Assembly: GCF_030247195.1 (NCBI RefSeq)
Contig: NC_080672.1
Location: 30,325,906 to 30,389,905, forward strand
From: Topomyia yanbarensis
Lineage: Eukaryota; Arthropoda; Insecta; Diptera; Culicidae
Direction: 5' to 3'
Length of the DNA: 64,000 nucleotides
Under the pieces are notes generated by a model, which was not told the DNA's origin, ran no database searches, and saw only the letters and a list, made by a program, of their open reading frames with translations. The position numbers and the translations under genes were made by a program. This document shows, piece by piece, positions 24,997 through 36,369 of this stretch. The number at the start of each line of letters is the position of its first letter. The first letter of the stretch is position 1.

Positions 24997-25259
24997 CTGC
25001 CCATAAAAGCATAATGGTCCCGTATTGAAAAACAGCAAGCCGAGAAAAAATCTGTTCAAGATTTACATTTTCATTGAGCCTTATGGATGAGACATTGCCA
25101 TTGAGACAACCATGTTTTGGTATTTTTTTTCGATATTTTCTAAACAAACCTGGTAATCTTATATGTGCATTGTGATTCAGTGGTGATACAAAATACAATC
25201 CAACTGCTAACTCATTTTCGACAAAAATCCATATGGGACTCTTATGCTTTTATGGGCAG
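24997..25259. mobile_element. 263-bp MITE with CTGCCCATAAAAGC termini and TA duplication
   Basis: The left end is ta|ctgcccataaaagcataa and the right end is ttatgcttttatgggcag|ta, an 18-bp perfect inverted repeat followed by a weaker match. It is flanked by TA at 24995-24996 and 25260-25261. No coding capacity; Tc1/mariner-type by its duplication. Confidence 0.88.
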
Positions 25260-25771
25260 TATAGCAAGGGTGTTAAATTTACTCGCCAAAAGAGGTTTAG
25301 TGGGATCGCCGAAGAAACATTTTTTGTAGAGTACCGATAAGTTCATACATATGTAGTTATAAAACCCGACTTAATCCACCTAGCAGTAAGATGAGACAAT
25401 TCATACACATGTCTCTGTTGGATCATCCATTAGTTCGAAGTAGGCAGTCAACTAGAGGTGGGATGAACATTGTTTCTAGTCCTGTACGAAGGATACCTCA
25501 ATAAACTGAATAAATTATAGAAAATAAATAAAACGAATGAAATTTAAAAATAATAATATGGCAAAAAAATTGGAAAAGTTGTCAAATTAATCAAAAAATA
25601 GGAATGAATAACATAAATCAAAGAAATAGAATAAATAAATCAATTTAGTTCAGCTTACTAAATGAAAAAATAGAAAACATAAACAATAATAATATTAGTA
25701 AAGAGAAGAAACTGAATAAAATGTATGAATTGGAAAAATAATTAAAACAAAATAAATAAAATGATATAAAT

Positions 25772-25986
25772 CAGCGGTTCTCAACCTTTTTCATACCACT
25801 TAGACCCCTTAGAAATCATTCTGGGTTGTTGCGAACCCCCACGGTTAAACATAGATTTTGTATGCTATCAATATATCGTTTTCAGTATGTTAGGAAACAA
25901 GACTTGAAATTTCTATATCCACCCTGAAAAAATATTTTTCTTCGCGGACCCCTAGGGGTTCGCGGACCCCAGGTTGAGAAACACTG
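25772..25986. mobile_element. 215-bp hAT-type MITE
   Basis: The termini are CAGCGGTTCTCAACC and GGTTGAGAAACACTG, the CAGNG...TCTCAA type common to many hAT families. The flanking 8-bp sequences are atataaat (25764-25771) and atacaaat (25987-25994), a target duplication with one mismatch. The subterminal part carries mirrored accccta/taggggt motifs. No transposase. Confidence 0.9.
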
Positions 25987-26075
25987 ATACAAATTAACTC
26001 AATTAAATATATTAATTAAATGAGTTGAAGGAATGAAATGAGTTAAATTAATTAAATGAATTGAATTAATTAAAC

Positions 26076-26219
26076 GGAAATATTTACGGTTCTACAGTAA
26101 AATTAAAATTGTATACAATGTTTTGTAAAGTCCAAACGTTGCGGCCTTTTTCGAAACGTTTGGACGGTTTAAAACGTAGTTTTAAATCTTATTGTGGTTG
26201 TAGAACCGTAAATATTTCC
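26076..26219. mobile_element. 144-bp MITE with GGAAATATTTACGGTTCTAC inverted ends
   Basis: The 20-bp inverted repeats at 26076-26095 and 26200-26219 are perfect. The interior also folds back partly (ccaaacgtt...aaacgtttgg). No clear target duplication. Confidence 0.8.
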
Positions 26220-26461
26220 CTAGTACTACGGCAGTCGTAAGTACACCAAATATTAATTAATAAATAAAATGAATAAATTTATTAATATTAATAAAAGTAA
26301 TGAAACTAATAAAATCATTAAAACTCTTTTAATATTAATAAAATCAACAAAATGAATAAAAAGAATAAAATAATAAAATGAATAAGTGAAATATTTAAAA
26401 CAAATTAATTGAACAAAATAATTAAAATTAATAAAAATAATAAAATGAATTTGGTAATTGA

Positions 26462-28050
26462 GCATGAGCATGAGCATGATGACCATACAATTCGTAGTTG
26501 CTACTCCGTGATTGACCAGAACAAGCGAAATTGCACAAAGAACCAATGAATGGAGCCTGGGAGTAGCTTTCCATTCTCCATTTGCACGTTTTGAGAGTTC
26601 TTGAGAAGTGCCAATAACGGCGCCGGCCACGTCCTTACAGCCATCGGGGAAGGAAGGGAATGTTAGTGTGATAACCGTTGGTATGGAGACCGTGTATACC
26701 TCTGCATCTCCACGGTTTTCACGGAAAGGAGGTTTTGTTAGTGGGTTAGGATAAATAGTTGCATAGATCTGGATTCATCTTGGTAAGTGATACAATCTAT
26801 GCGACTCTCAGAAGTGTTATCATGTATTAATTGCTCTGGGCAGCTGGCTGTCGAGAATTTTTAGAATATTTATCCTTTGTTGTATTAATTCGGGAACTCT
26901 CGGCGTGTAGAATACGCAACTTGAATTCCGGACAGCCGGTCATCGGGAGTGTTGCTTATTTTTAATTGAACAAATATTTTTATAAGACAGGGTATTTTTC
27001 AAAGTTTCTTTACTTCGATGATGCGATTCTAGAACAATAATCTAGAATGTAATACGATTATATTTGCTGTCTAGAGATATCTATCGTAATACTATTGAAT
27101 ATTACTATCTTAGAATAATTATCGTGTTTAACTCGTGATATTATAAGAATATACGCTCTCTTTATAGAGTAACGTGTAACATGCTAGCTCTTTTGTAACC
27201 ATTATCCACGCGCGACGTTATGCTATTTGACGGCGAATTGATTTGATAATAAATAACAAACCGAGGCGATAGGGAGCAGTATCGATTACATTCGCGACAT
27301 TAACACGAGCGCAATCCCGAGTGATTTCAAGTATATATGTACCAAATACACACATGACACACATGTCAATCTCACGCGCGTGTCGTTCGTTATTATGCCA
27401 ACTACATACTTGGTTTCCCATCCCTGATAGATAATAGAACTGCAAAAATACCACTCACTCATTTAACGATGCTAAACCCCTCCGGACAAACATCCGCCAG
27501 TGCCACTCCAATCGAGCATGAGACTTGTCAAAAGCCCTCGCTCCAGAAGGATTCGAAGCGATTTTCTTCGGATTGGGTGCCCTCAACAGCCACCATGACC
27601 GACCGGAACTAGAAAAACTCCAGCAAGAGAATCGCGGAGACTCCATTTTGGATCGATTTGATTCGCGTTCAGCTGTCAAAAAACGTATCCAATCGAACAT
27701 TGTCTATCCTTATGACATTGGAAGTGTTGCCATACAATGCCGGTGCATACGTTGCCAAAAATGCTGTTTTTCTCTCCGCAGTTCTCCCACTAGAGTCCCT
27801 CCAACCGGAACGACACCGACAAACAAACAATAAGAAAAGGAAAGAGATAGCGAGTCTCTATCCACGGGGATTCAGCGTCCCTAACTCAACAATGACCATG
27901 AGCATGAGCGTTGTTAAAATCTTAATCACCATACAACCATACAACTCGAAGCCACTTCGTGGTGGACCAGAATTCCGCAGAGTGACATATGAGGATCCAC
28001 AACACAGTTAACAGAGACACAGCACCTCACGGTAAAGCGGAGAATACTCG
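26462..28050 (+). mobile_element. 1.6-kb insertion bounded by a 24-bp direct repeat, unclassified
   Basis: An exact 24-bp direct repeat (26438-26461 and 28051-28074, ending aatttggtaattga) brackets 1,589 bp inside AT-rich simple repeat. The left part (26462-26985) is a dispersed repeat with a second copy at 40222-40712. It includes a purine tract ggggaaggaagggaa followed by TGTTAGTGTG at 26661, which resembles a polypurine tract/LTR start. The right end (27893-27995) repeats the 5' motif (catgagcatgag, accatacaa, a degenerate ggaccagaat) in direct orientation. Open frames inside are short and unrecognised. Such a long duplication fits target-primed retrotransposition better than an LTR element. 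Confidence 0.5.
26485..26985 (+). repeat. Dispersed repeat, copy 1 (partner at 40.2 kb)
   Basis: Shared landmarks with 40222-40712 include ttcgtagttgctactccg, cggcgccggccacgtcctt, ggaaggaagggaatgttagt and gagaccgtgtatacctctgc. Similarity fades after the gggagtgttgcttat block. The short minus-strand frames (beginning MAGAVI in both copies) follow from the shared sequence and are not evidence of a gene. Confidence 0.85.
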
Positions 28051-28160
28051 TAATAAAATGAATTTGGTAATTGAAATGAATAACACTACTAAAATGCACA
28101 AATTAAATAATATGGATAAAATTAATAATACTCATTGAATAAATATAATGAATAAAGTAA

Positions 28161-28754
28161 AACCTGTTTTAATCCACCTAGCGGTGCAATTGTGCCTTTC
28201 TCATTTCTCTAAACTATGGCACGGAGGCTTTTTATGTTCAACATAATTGTGGAAATGTCCATTACATTCTTAGTACACTTTACACTTATACACAATGGCT
28301 TGCCAGCCACGAACTTGATGAGCTACGTGTCGACGGTGAAACACTTGAAACAAAAAAATATCATACTCCATTAGCCTAATCAGCATTAGATCAATGTTAT
28401 CTGCTTGCTAACTCATTTTGTCATGCGGGGGTGGGTATGTGAGGAGGGCGAAAGTCCCATGAACGAACGACTCCCTAGCTTAAATTGGTATGCTTTGTAA
28501 TATAGTGGTGGTTTAAAGATGATGGGGTTGAAAGGGAGGGGTATGAGGGCTGGTGATCTGAGGGGTGATTTAAGGAAATTTTTAAAGGAGGGGAGTGAAT
28601 AGTAGAGGGGGGGGGGGTGTAACCCCTCTCCGTAAACCATCAACTACGCCCCTGTTAAAATCCAGAAACCTTATACGAGTCAAAAAAAATTTGGGATTAG
28701 GTTGACGTTTTTCAGAGTGATTGCATAACCTTTCTATATGAGAAAGGCAAAAAA
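28161..28754 (+). repeat. Dispersed repeat, aatccacctagcggtgcaa...gagaaaggcaaa family
   Basis: It starts aaacctgttttaatccacc and ends gcataacctttctatatgag plus aaaggc. Imperfect inverted ends are formed by tgcctttctcat and atgagaaaggca. The same start occurs at 53341 and the same end at about 54250 and 55440. A related start lies at 25371, a reversed one at about 52440-52486. The interior holds a G-rich run (G10 or more near 28608). Confidence 0.75.
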
Positions 28755-28859
28755 TGAATACAATTGATAAAATGAATTTAAAAATAAATAAAAATATGTA
28801 CAAGGAATTAAATGATTAATCCTCTGCGACGCGAATTTTTTTTCATGGTTAAAACTGTT

Positions 28860-29225
28860 ATTTTTAGCTTTATATAGGTTTTCGGGGTCGCTGATTCTAA
28901 TTATGACGTCAAAAATGTAAAATTAAAAATGGCGGATCTAATATAGCGACTGTGCTTGGCTAAATTTCTTGTTTTTTGTATTGGCCTAAAACGTCTTACA
29001 AGGGGGTTTTCGGGGTGGCTGATTTTGATTCTGACATCGAAAATGTAAAATTAAAAATGGCGAGACCAACATGGCGACTGTGCTTGGCTAAATTTCATTT
29101 TTTATATTGGCCTAAAACGTCTAACAAGGAAGTTGTCGTGGTCGTTTTATTCTGATTTTGGCGTCGAAAATGTAAAACTTAAAATGGCGGATCCAATATG
29201 GCGACTGTACTTGGCTAAAGTTTTG
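28860..29225. repeat. Three-copy tandem array, unit about 127 bp
   Basis: Three units start near ttttcggggtcgctgatt, with the equivalent cg at 28883, 29011 and 29137. Each carries aatgtaaaa, aaaatggcg and gcgactgt.cttggctaaa. The copies are clearly homologous but diverged. Confidence 0.85.
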
Positions 29226-29705
29226 TTCGGAAAATAAACATAGGAAAACTTTGCCTGGTAATGAAATATTCCCTGGAAAATTTTCCGGCCCGATTTGTTC
29301 AGAGAATTGTGTTTTGAAATAATTCCATCCATTTCCGCAATACGAATGCTGGAAGGAGTGTCATAGTATAGCATAGCTGAGCGTCGTCGAATTTTGTAAT
29401 AGAATCGAAATCAGCGACCCTGCAGTGACTGCACAAAAACGTTTATATCCGTTTCGCCCCAATTCTTCACATAATACAACTGTGGAGATACTCCACATTT
29501 CAGAAAGAGGCCGAAAATGACCCATCAAAAGTAATTTGTTTATATTAAATAGTCCAGGGAATCGATTGAAGATAGTTAAAATGACCGGACAAAACATGTG
29601 TACAGGTTTTGCCACATATTCCCCCATAACTTAAGTGTGAAGTTGAACCTTCTCGGAACGAGCCTGAAAAGTAGTAATTCTTATGTACAAAAAGTTCGCG
29701 TTCAG
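29226..29705. other. No recognisable gene
   Basis: The DNA between the 127-bp array and the LINE tail has only short open frames without domain similarity. Confidence 0.4.
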
Positions 29706-31905
29706 TATTATTTATTATTTATTTATTATTATTTATTATTGAGAGGGAAAAACCCGCGGGAGTGGATTTTCAAAAGCTCCTTCTCCCGTAGGCACAAAAC
29801 CTCTATCTTTTAGGTATCAACAGTTAACAAACAAACCAAATGATACAATGACTAACACTAAACACTGCTTAAAATAAACACTTCTTAAACTCTATCTTAC
29901 ATAGGTAAAGTATTAACATTAACATAAAAAATTGGCTAACACTATCAGGTTTGTGAAAGGGTGCGCGAAAACAATTTTTTTAAAGAAGTGCGAGACAAAT
30001 TGAAGTCAAAGACATTGTAACATTGATTGAACACTCTACACATGCTACTGACGGGTTCATTTTTGCCATAATTAGTACGAGACACTGGAAGACGGACAAA
30101 AGAGTAGGAACGAAGGTTTCGGAGGCGAATATCAATGTTGAGAAGACGGAGTAAATCAGGGCTGTCAATGCGAGACAATAACAGATCAGAGACAAAGGAC
30201 GCTTTGGCCACATTGCGGCGCAAAGACAGTGTTTCAAGACCAATGAGGTTGCAACGATCTTCGTATCTGGGCAGATTGTAGGGATCGCTCCAAGGCAGGT
30301 GGCGCAGCGCAAAACGCACAAATTTACGCTGAATACTCTCGATGCGTTGAATGCTGTTCTTGTAGAAAGGAGCCCAAACAACGGCGGCGTATTCCAATGT
30401 GGAACGAACGAGCGAGCAGTACAACGTTTTTAAGCACTGTACGTTAGTAACCCTAAAAATGAATCCTAGATTACGCGAAGCCTTAAACGAGATAAAAGCA
30501 ATATGATCCTTAAATGTAAGCTTTGAATCCAAAAGAATCCCTAAATCTTTCACTGTAGTTTCTCTTTTTAAATTGTTTTGCAAGATAGTGTAGTCGAATG
30601 TTACGATGGAGCGTTTTCGTGCAAACGTAATCACAGAACACTTCGAGGCATTCAAAACCATCCTGTTAGTCATGCACCAATTAGCGAAAATGTCTAACTG
30701 AGATTGCAAAAACAAAGCATCAGAGTACCTTTTAACTATATGGAATAACTTATAATCATCGGCATAAGACACCTTGAAGCACTTAATCAATGAATCCAGA
30801 TCGTTTATGTATAGAAGGAAAATATATGGACCGATATGGCTGCCTTGAGGTACGCCGGACGTTACGTCGAAGGATGAGGAGAAATGATTCCCGATTTTAA
30901 CAGACATTTTACGGCCTGTCAAGTAAGATCGAAGCCATTCCAAAAAACTGCCGCAGAAACCGAGACGTTCCAGTTTCGCAATCGTAATTTGATGGTTGAT
31001 TTTATCGAAGGCGGCCGACAGATCGGTGTATATTGCATCAACCTGAAATCGATCCTGTAGCGAGCGAGCGATAAATGAGGTGTAGGCTACTAAATTAGTG
31101 CAAGTAGATCTCCTGGGAATGAAACCGTGTTGAGTTTCTGAACAACAATGTGTCAAAAACTCGAGAACGATGAGCTCCAATAATTTCGATAGTGCACATA
31201 AAGATGCGATTCCTCGGTAATTAGGAACTTCGCTTTTGGATCCTTTTTTATAAACCGGAAAAACGTAAGATGATTTCCAGATGGTAGGAAACACTCCGGA
31301 ACTTAACGACATATTGAAAACGACGGACAGAGGTAGGCAAAGCGACGACGAGCATTTTTTAATGATAGATGATGGGATTCCGTCAGGTCCAGGAGTGTTA
31401 GAACACTTGAGTTTTGCGCAAGCTTTTTGTACAATATCGGAAGATATCGTGAAATGAGGTCCAATACTAGTCCTACGAGGAATGTTGTCGGCTGCTGCGG
31501 AGACTTGTTGATTATTAAGAGTATCATTGGTAAAAACACTGCTGAATTGTTGGCGAAATAACTCACAGATGTCCGGCAATGAAGTCGCTTCTAAATCACC
31601 CAGCGACATAGAAGTGGGTAAACCTGATTCACGCCTCTGTTCATTAACGTAATTCCAAAACTTTTTTGGATTGTTACGAAGGTGGCTCTGAATACGATAA
31701 AGGTAGGAATTGAAGAGAGACTTATTAAGTCTCTTGTAACAATGATTTAAGAAGATATAATGATTCTTTAGCATATCGGTTCGGTATTTCGAAAACTTTT
31801 TTAGAGCTGACCTTTTGGCCGATTTAAACTTTTTTAGTGTACGATTCGACCATGGAGGATATTCACAGCCATGATTGAGTTTTTAGGAGTAAACTGGTCG
31901 ATAGC
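29706..31905 (-). mobile_element. 5'-truncated CR1/Jockey-type LINE with intact RT frame
   Basis: The minus-strand element ends in a 3' tail of repeated aat/aaat units (29706-29740) after a 3' UTR of about 200 bp. The coding frame spans most of it. The 5' side reads EYPPWSNRTLKKFKSAK up to a one-base frameshift and then a stop near 31900, where the 31.9-32.5 kb tandem array begins. Endonuclease and ORF1 are absent. Confidence 0.85.
29945..31774 (-). CDS. Reverse transcriptase of a CR1/Jockey-type LINE, open 609-codon frame
   Basis: The product would copy LINE RNA into DNA at the insertion site. The ATG at 31774 is internal to the original ORF2, since homologous codons continue upstream to about 31870. 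RT motifs in order are FPVYKKGSKSEVPNYRG, QHGFIPRRSTCTNLV, DAIYTDLSAAFDKINHQ, GVPQGSHIGP (complete) and SYADDYKLFH, with catalytic YADD at 30755-30766. These are followed by NRMVLNASKCSVITF and a thumb/C-terminal region with LEYAAVVW and LRHLPWSDPYNLPRYEDRC. No stop interrupts the frame and all catalytic residues are present, so it is the least decayed retroelement here. Without an endonuclease domain it cannot be an autonomous element. Promoter and upstream ORF are missing through 5' truncation. Confidence 0.85.
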   Translation of the reverse strand: MLKNHYIFLNHCYKRLNKSLFNSYLYRIQSHLRNNPKKFWNYVNEQRRESGLPTSMSLGDLEATSLPDICELFRQQFSSVFTNDTLNNQQVSAAADNIPRRTSIGPHFTISSDIVQKACAKLKCSNTPGPDGIPSSIIKKCSSSLCLPLSVVFNMSLSSGVFPTIWKSSYVFPVYKKGSKSEVPNYRGIASLCALSKLLELIVLEFLTHCCSETQHGFIPRRSTCTNLVAYTSFIARSLQDRFQVDAIYTDLSAAFDKINHQITIAKLERLGFCGSFLEWLRSYLTGRKMSVKIGNHFSSSFDVTSGVPQGSHIGPYIFLLYINDLDSLIKCFKVSYADDYKLFHIVKRYSDALFLQSQLDIFANWCMTNRMVLNASKCSVITFARKRSIVTFDYTILQNNLKRETTVKDLGILLDSKLTFKDHIAFISFKASRNLGFIFRVTNVQCLKTLYCSLVRSTLEYAAVVWAPFYKNSIQRIESIQRKFVRFALRHLPWSDPYNLPRYEDRCNLIGLETLSLRRNVAKASFVSDLLLSRIDSPDLLRLLNIDIRLRNLRSYSFVRLPVSRTNYGKNEPVSSMCRVFNQCYNVFDFNLSRTSLKKLFSRTLSQT

Positions 31906-32465
31906 ATAATGTAGTCAGGTTTAACTGAATACACGAGACATGAGAAGAAGTAGGGTAAAACGGGTTCACACGTTTCGTACGATAATTTTAACTCTCAGTA
32001 ATCAAGTTCTCGGAGTTTTTTTTTTATTAAATAAGAAATATTACTTTTGATATGCCGCACTCAGCCTTTTCCCAAAAGATTGGCTTCAAAGTTCTGGGAA
32101 CTGGGGTAAAACGGGTAAACATGTTTGGTGCACTCGTGTTATTTGTCTTCAACCGATTCCTCGGAATGTATTATATAAGAATTAATACATTTGGTCAGTT
32201 GCTTTCAGCTTCTTTTTGAAATGGATTTCAAATTAGGTCAAGTCAAGATTTCACTTTACACTTGAGTTATGAGAAGAATAGGGGTAAAACGGTTGCACGA
32301 GTTTTGTGCGGTCCTTCTACCTATCTTCAGTTGATTTGCCGAACTTTTTCACATAAAAAAATTACTTTGGATGAACCGTATTCGACCTCCTCCCTAAATG
32401 TAAAACCTGGTTTAACTTTAATCTTGAATTATAGGAAGAATACGGGGTAAAACGGGTGTCTAGGA
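31905..32465. repeat. Degenerate tandem array with ggggtaaaacggg core
   Basis: The core (g)ggggtaaaacggg occurs near 31952, 32103, 32280 and 32442, with spacings of about 150-180 bp. Between cores, units share motifs such as gagaagaatag before the core and a diverged ataaaaaaattacttt.gat.....ccg block after it. About 3.5 units are present. Confidence 0.7.
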
Positions 32466-35400
32466 TATTCGTTAGCGATTATATTATTGTCAATAACACA
32501 AAAACTGTGCATTCAATCGATTGAAATTCAGAGTCTCTCTAGTTGTTGCGAATTGTTTCGTTCGGATTTTTTGATCCGGAGACATAGATCAATGAGTATT
32601 ATACAAATAAGTACCATGAAAAGAAAAAGGTTCAAAGTATCAGAATAAGTACTTGAATTCCTGTAGAAGCAAGGCCATTGAAAGTGTCCCAGGATATAAA
32701 AACTACTTTTGAGACATTAATGTTCTTGTAATACAATTTCTAATTTTTTGAAAATGAAATATGTTTCAGTCACATTGATCATGAAAATCATTTATAAGAA
32801 ATGTAAAAGAGCCTGAGCATGGTGAAATTCTACTGCTTGAGCGCAGCGAAAACTCTAATCGAATACCCCTATTATCGCACTGCCATTTAAGCTAATGCGT
32901 TGAACAAAGATGGTAGATGCTGTAGTAAATGCAATGTTTTTAAGCATAAACCAAACCAATAAATGCACAATGAATGAAAATAATTCTATACGTGCACTTA
33001 AATAGAAACGTTTTTCAGCACGGTTTGGTTGTCTCGGCAATACCTGCGTAACAAAATCTTCTATTAATTTCACACTAATACGTACCACTGTTGTTAGAAA
33101 CCTATACGCCTTATTTGACCTAATTTGACCTAGCGTTAACTACAAACAGCTCCTGTATTAAATTTCTTAATTTAAGGATTGGATCATTTTCCAGGGCAGC
33201 CTGTACCGCAGTGCTGCGGTCGAACTATGATCTTCGGAGTCACGGCAGCTTCTAGCACCAATTTCAAAAGTTAGACGAAGCCAACAAATAACAGACATAA
33301 TTAAATCACTCTATTCCAGCCTTGATCTTTGCTTTGAGTGGTATTAAATTTGGCACGTGTCGGCGGGTGACACATTTTCCTTCCAAAATTGCCTCTGGCA
33401 GCACACGTTTGTTGGAAGCTTTCCATCAATATCCTCGAAGCAGCAGGATTAATTTTGATTGTCTTAGCGCTCTAAATACCCACAGTCTGCAGTGTTGTGT
33501 TAGCAGAAATGTTGTAGGTAAACACGGAATCCAATCAACATTGGCCGTTGTGAATAAAAGCCAATCATAATCAAGGGTAACCAGACGAGTGATTCTCGAT
33601 AAGACCGCCGCAGCTTTTCCCGCAACAGACGAGGCGAACCGACCGCTTTATTTAGCTTTTTTGTGACACCAACTTCTCCATCGGAAATTAAGTCCTTACT
33701 GTAATTGAAAATGCAAAATTGATGGAAATTATGAAAGCAGTTTCTCATTCGCCACGCTTCGGCAGGCAGCTGGGTCGGCAGGCCAATCGACTGCATTGTT
33801 CCTGCCAGCATATCGTAGTTCATTCTGGCCTTTCAAGTTGATGCTGGTCAGAGGATCGGGACTGCAGGAGTTTACCCCAGTGTTCAGAGTGCACCATGGA
33901 GAGTGCCGTGAAAAGTTTATTGTATCCCCTTGCCCGATTGCTGTTCGTCCTTTCGCGGAAACCAGTTCGTCAGCTCCAGCGTCTTTTCCTACTGGGCACG
34001 GTATTGTTGTTGTTGTTGTTGTTGTCCGTAGCGGAACGAAACTTCAATCAACGAGATTGGCGTGGCGTGCGGTTGTAGAAGACGTGCAGTGTAGAAACTT
34101 TTCAGCCACAATGACGCAATGCCCAACTTTGCTCTGTAACTGGAAAGGAACAGTAGAATGAGTGAAAAAAAAAATTCTAACCGCCGCAGCAGCAGGAAAG
34201 TTTCTCTTTCAGACGGTAGTCCTTCCCGGCGGAAAACGCTTTTAAGTGGTTCTTGTCGCTGAGCTGTTGACGGTGGGCGTGGGAACCTAAGTGCAGGTGA
34301 AAGTTTTCCAACCGTCAATTTTGAATCTGCTGTAATTAAGGGTCAATTTGTTTGCCTCGAGCGCATTAGCAACGGTGCGAGTGCTCCATCGTAAGTGCCC
34401 AACTATGAGTTACTCGCAACTATATCTAAAAGCTGCAACTTGTTGAAACAATTGTTATTAGCGTTGTGTTTATTACTTGAATATTGGTGAGGAAAGGTTG
34501 GGTATTGTTACACTTGAGACTGCACTTTATCGTTTTTTATTGAATTCCACCGTAATTGAGTATTTGCAATAAATCTATTTTAATGATCCACTTCCGAGTT
34601 TCCGCAGGCATGATTGTGTAAAGTCGAGAAAATTGCACAATAAGTGTTACATAAATAATGTTTTTTGATTCAATAAGTTTGTGCAAAAATAATTCCGGAA
34701 TTACTAATCGAGACAGCCAGTTTTAAAATACAAAAAGTTAAGCCCAACTTCTGGATTTCATCACCAAGATCTGCCTGTATCTCAGTCGCGCTCGGTTACC
34801 TCTCGGGAATCATGTAGCACAGAAGGCATCCGTTTCGGGCGAATATTTTCGGCTTTGTTTCCCGTCAAGGCTATTTAATCTCATATCTCGAGTGTCTCCC
34901 AAGGCGATCCAATCAATCGATCGGACGACGTTGCCTCCACTCCTTCGGTGCCAGTACGAAGGACAAACACAAACGTATTATTTTGCTCCGCCGAAAGATA
35001 AAACCGTGCAATAAGGTGGCAAAGGCGTGGAATGTTAATCTTCCGAGAAAAATAATGTTGGCACATCGGGCATTGCCGATGTCCGTTAGCATCGGTTGGC
35101 TCTGGTCTGGCCAGAAGACAGAGGAGTGAGCACTTTTCCAAATATATATGAATTGCAGATCACGTGAACTAATGGCCGACGCCGGCTGGTGCCAATTCGT
35201 TCGTTCCACTTTCTGTTTGCGGTCAAAAGCTTGATGGTCGATCCGTTCATTCGAACCGAATGACTCGCATATTTCATTTACCCGAACTAGAAGTCGTTAC
35301 CGTTTCTCACACCAGCTGGTTTTGCGAAAGTGGAGGTGTGTTTTCTTTGCACTTTGTTTTCACGGTTGATTTCATTATTACAATATTGTAATCATTCCTC

Positions 35401-36187
35401 ATCAACGGTACAGGTGGAGGAGTTAACCGATGCGAACTGCGGCCATTTGGTAAATTGGAATATTATGATTGAAGGACTGTGGCTCATCAAACTGGTTCAT
35501 TGAATTCAAATATCACGGAGAAAATTCCACCAATTTGAAGCATCGATATACAAAAGTTTTTAAATCTTTCATCGATTACTTTTGTCTTTAATGTATTATT
35601 GAAATTAGAAAATATGATCTTAGCCAACGATTCCATGTAAAAATTCAGTGCAGAATATTTGAGTCGCAAGATCTCAATTTTAAATTTTTACGATATCCAA
35701 CATAAATTCAACAACCAACTTGCACAGTTCGCAAAAGAGAATAATCGTTTTTGAATTAATATTGTGAATTCTCAGATAATGGCTATGGATTTAAAAATGG
35801 AAATCTAGTCCGAAATATAAAAAAAATTGTTAAGGGAAGAAGATTTTTTGTCAATAGTTCTTCGAAGAGTTTTTTAATCGCTACACTTTGTTCCCAAAAT
35901 CGCAAATCAAGTGCCATGAATTCACGAATAATCACATTTTGACGTTACGAAAACTTCCCTTCAGTAACGTCTGCATAGCGCTTTTATAAGTGGTAATATT
36001 TATTTTTGTTTTATGAACTGCAGTCATGTGGTCCGCCATGCCATTACCAAATTGATTTTCTCTACGTGAATTAGTTCATAATTTTATGATTCCGACTGTA
36101 CGACGAGAGCTGATTTATTGCATCTTGATCATTATTTTGTTTTCGTTGTTGTGAATCAGTTCACAAAATCAATACTATCTGGATATT
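32466..36187. other. Single-copy-looking region without a recognisable gene
   Basis: GC-richer patches at 33180-34330 and 34780-35280 match no other repeat in the window. The first contains ATG at 33896 with a good context (caccATGg), opening a 60-codon frame with a leucine run encoded by (TTG)n. A plausible donor (cag|gtgaaag) lies at about 34298. I recognise no domain. These patches may be regulatory or 5' exon sequence of a host gene whose body lies outside. Confidence 0.3.
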
Positions 36188-36312
36188 TTCTCTTGAACTA
36201 TTTCACGAATCTCGGAATATTAATCATGAATCTTTTCAATCGTCATGAACTAACTCATGATTCCTAATATATTAGTAACGATTTAACATCCGTGCTCGTG
36301 AAATAGTTCGCG
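36188..36312. repeat. Inverted-repeat-rich AT segment
   Basis: The string gaactatttcacga (about 36196) is mirrored by tcgtgaaatagttc (about 36296). Between and around them are repeated atcatgaa and ttcatgat motifs. It resembles part of a decayed palindromic repeat. Confidence 0.5.
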
Positions 36313-36369
36313 AAATCATAAAAGATTATTTATGTATTCGTTAACTGATTCATGGTTCGTAATCTAATA

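Larger units (their letters stand above)
25500..26461. repeat. Degenerate AT-rich simple repeat hosting two MITEs
   Basis: The tract consists of imperfect taaaatgaat / aataaaatg units. It is interrupted by MITEs at 25772-25986 and 26076-26219 and then by the 1.6-kb insertion at 26462. The same repeat type recurs at 28050-28160, 28750-28810, 52100-53340 and 55440-55600. Confidence 0.75.

Noticed and set aside
26661..27450. A solo LTR or LTR retrotransposon end
   Set aside because: The purine tract and TGTT start are suggestive, but no matching LTR end was found and the flanking duplication is 24 bp rather than 4-6 bp. Kept as unclassified.
33896..34078. A small secreted or membrane protein with a leucine run
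   Set aside because: The leucines come from a (TTG)n microsatellite and the frame stops soon after; no domain or splice support.
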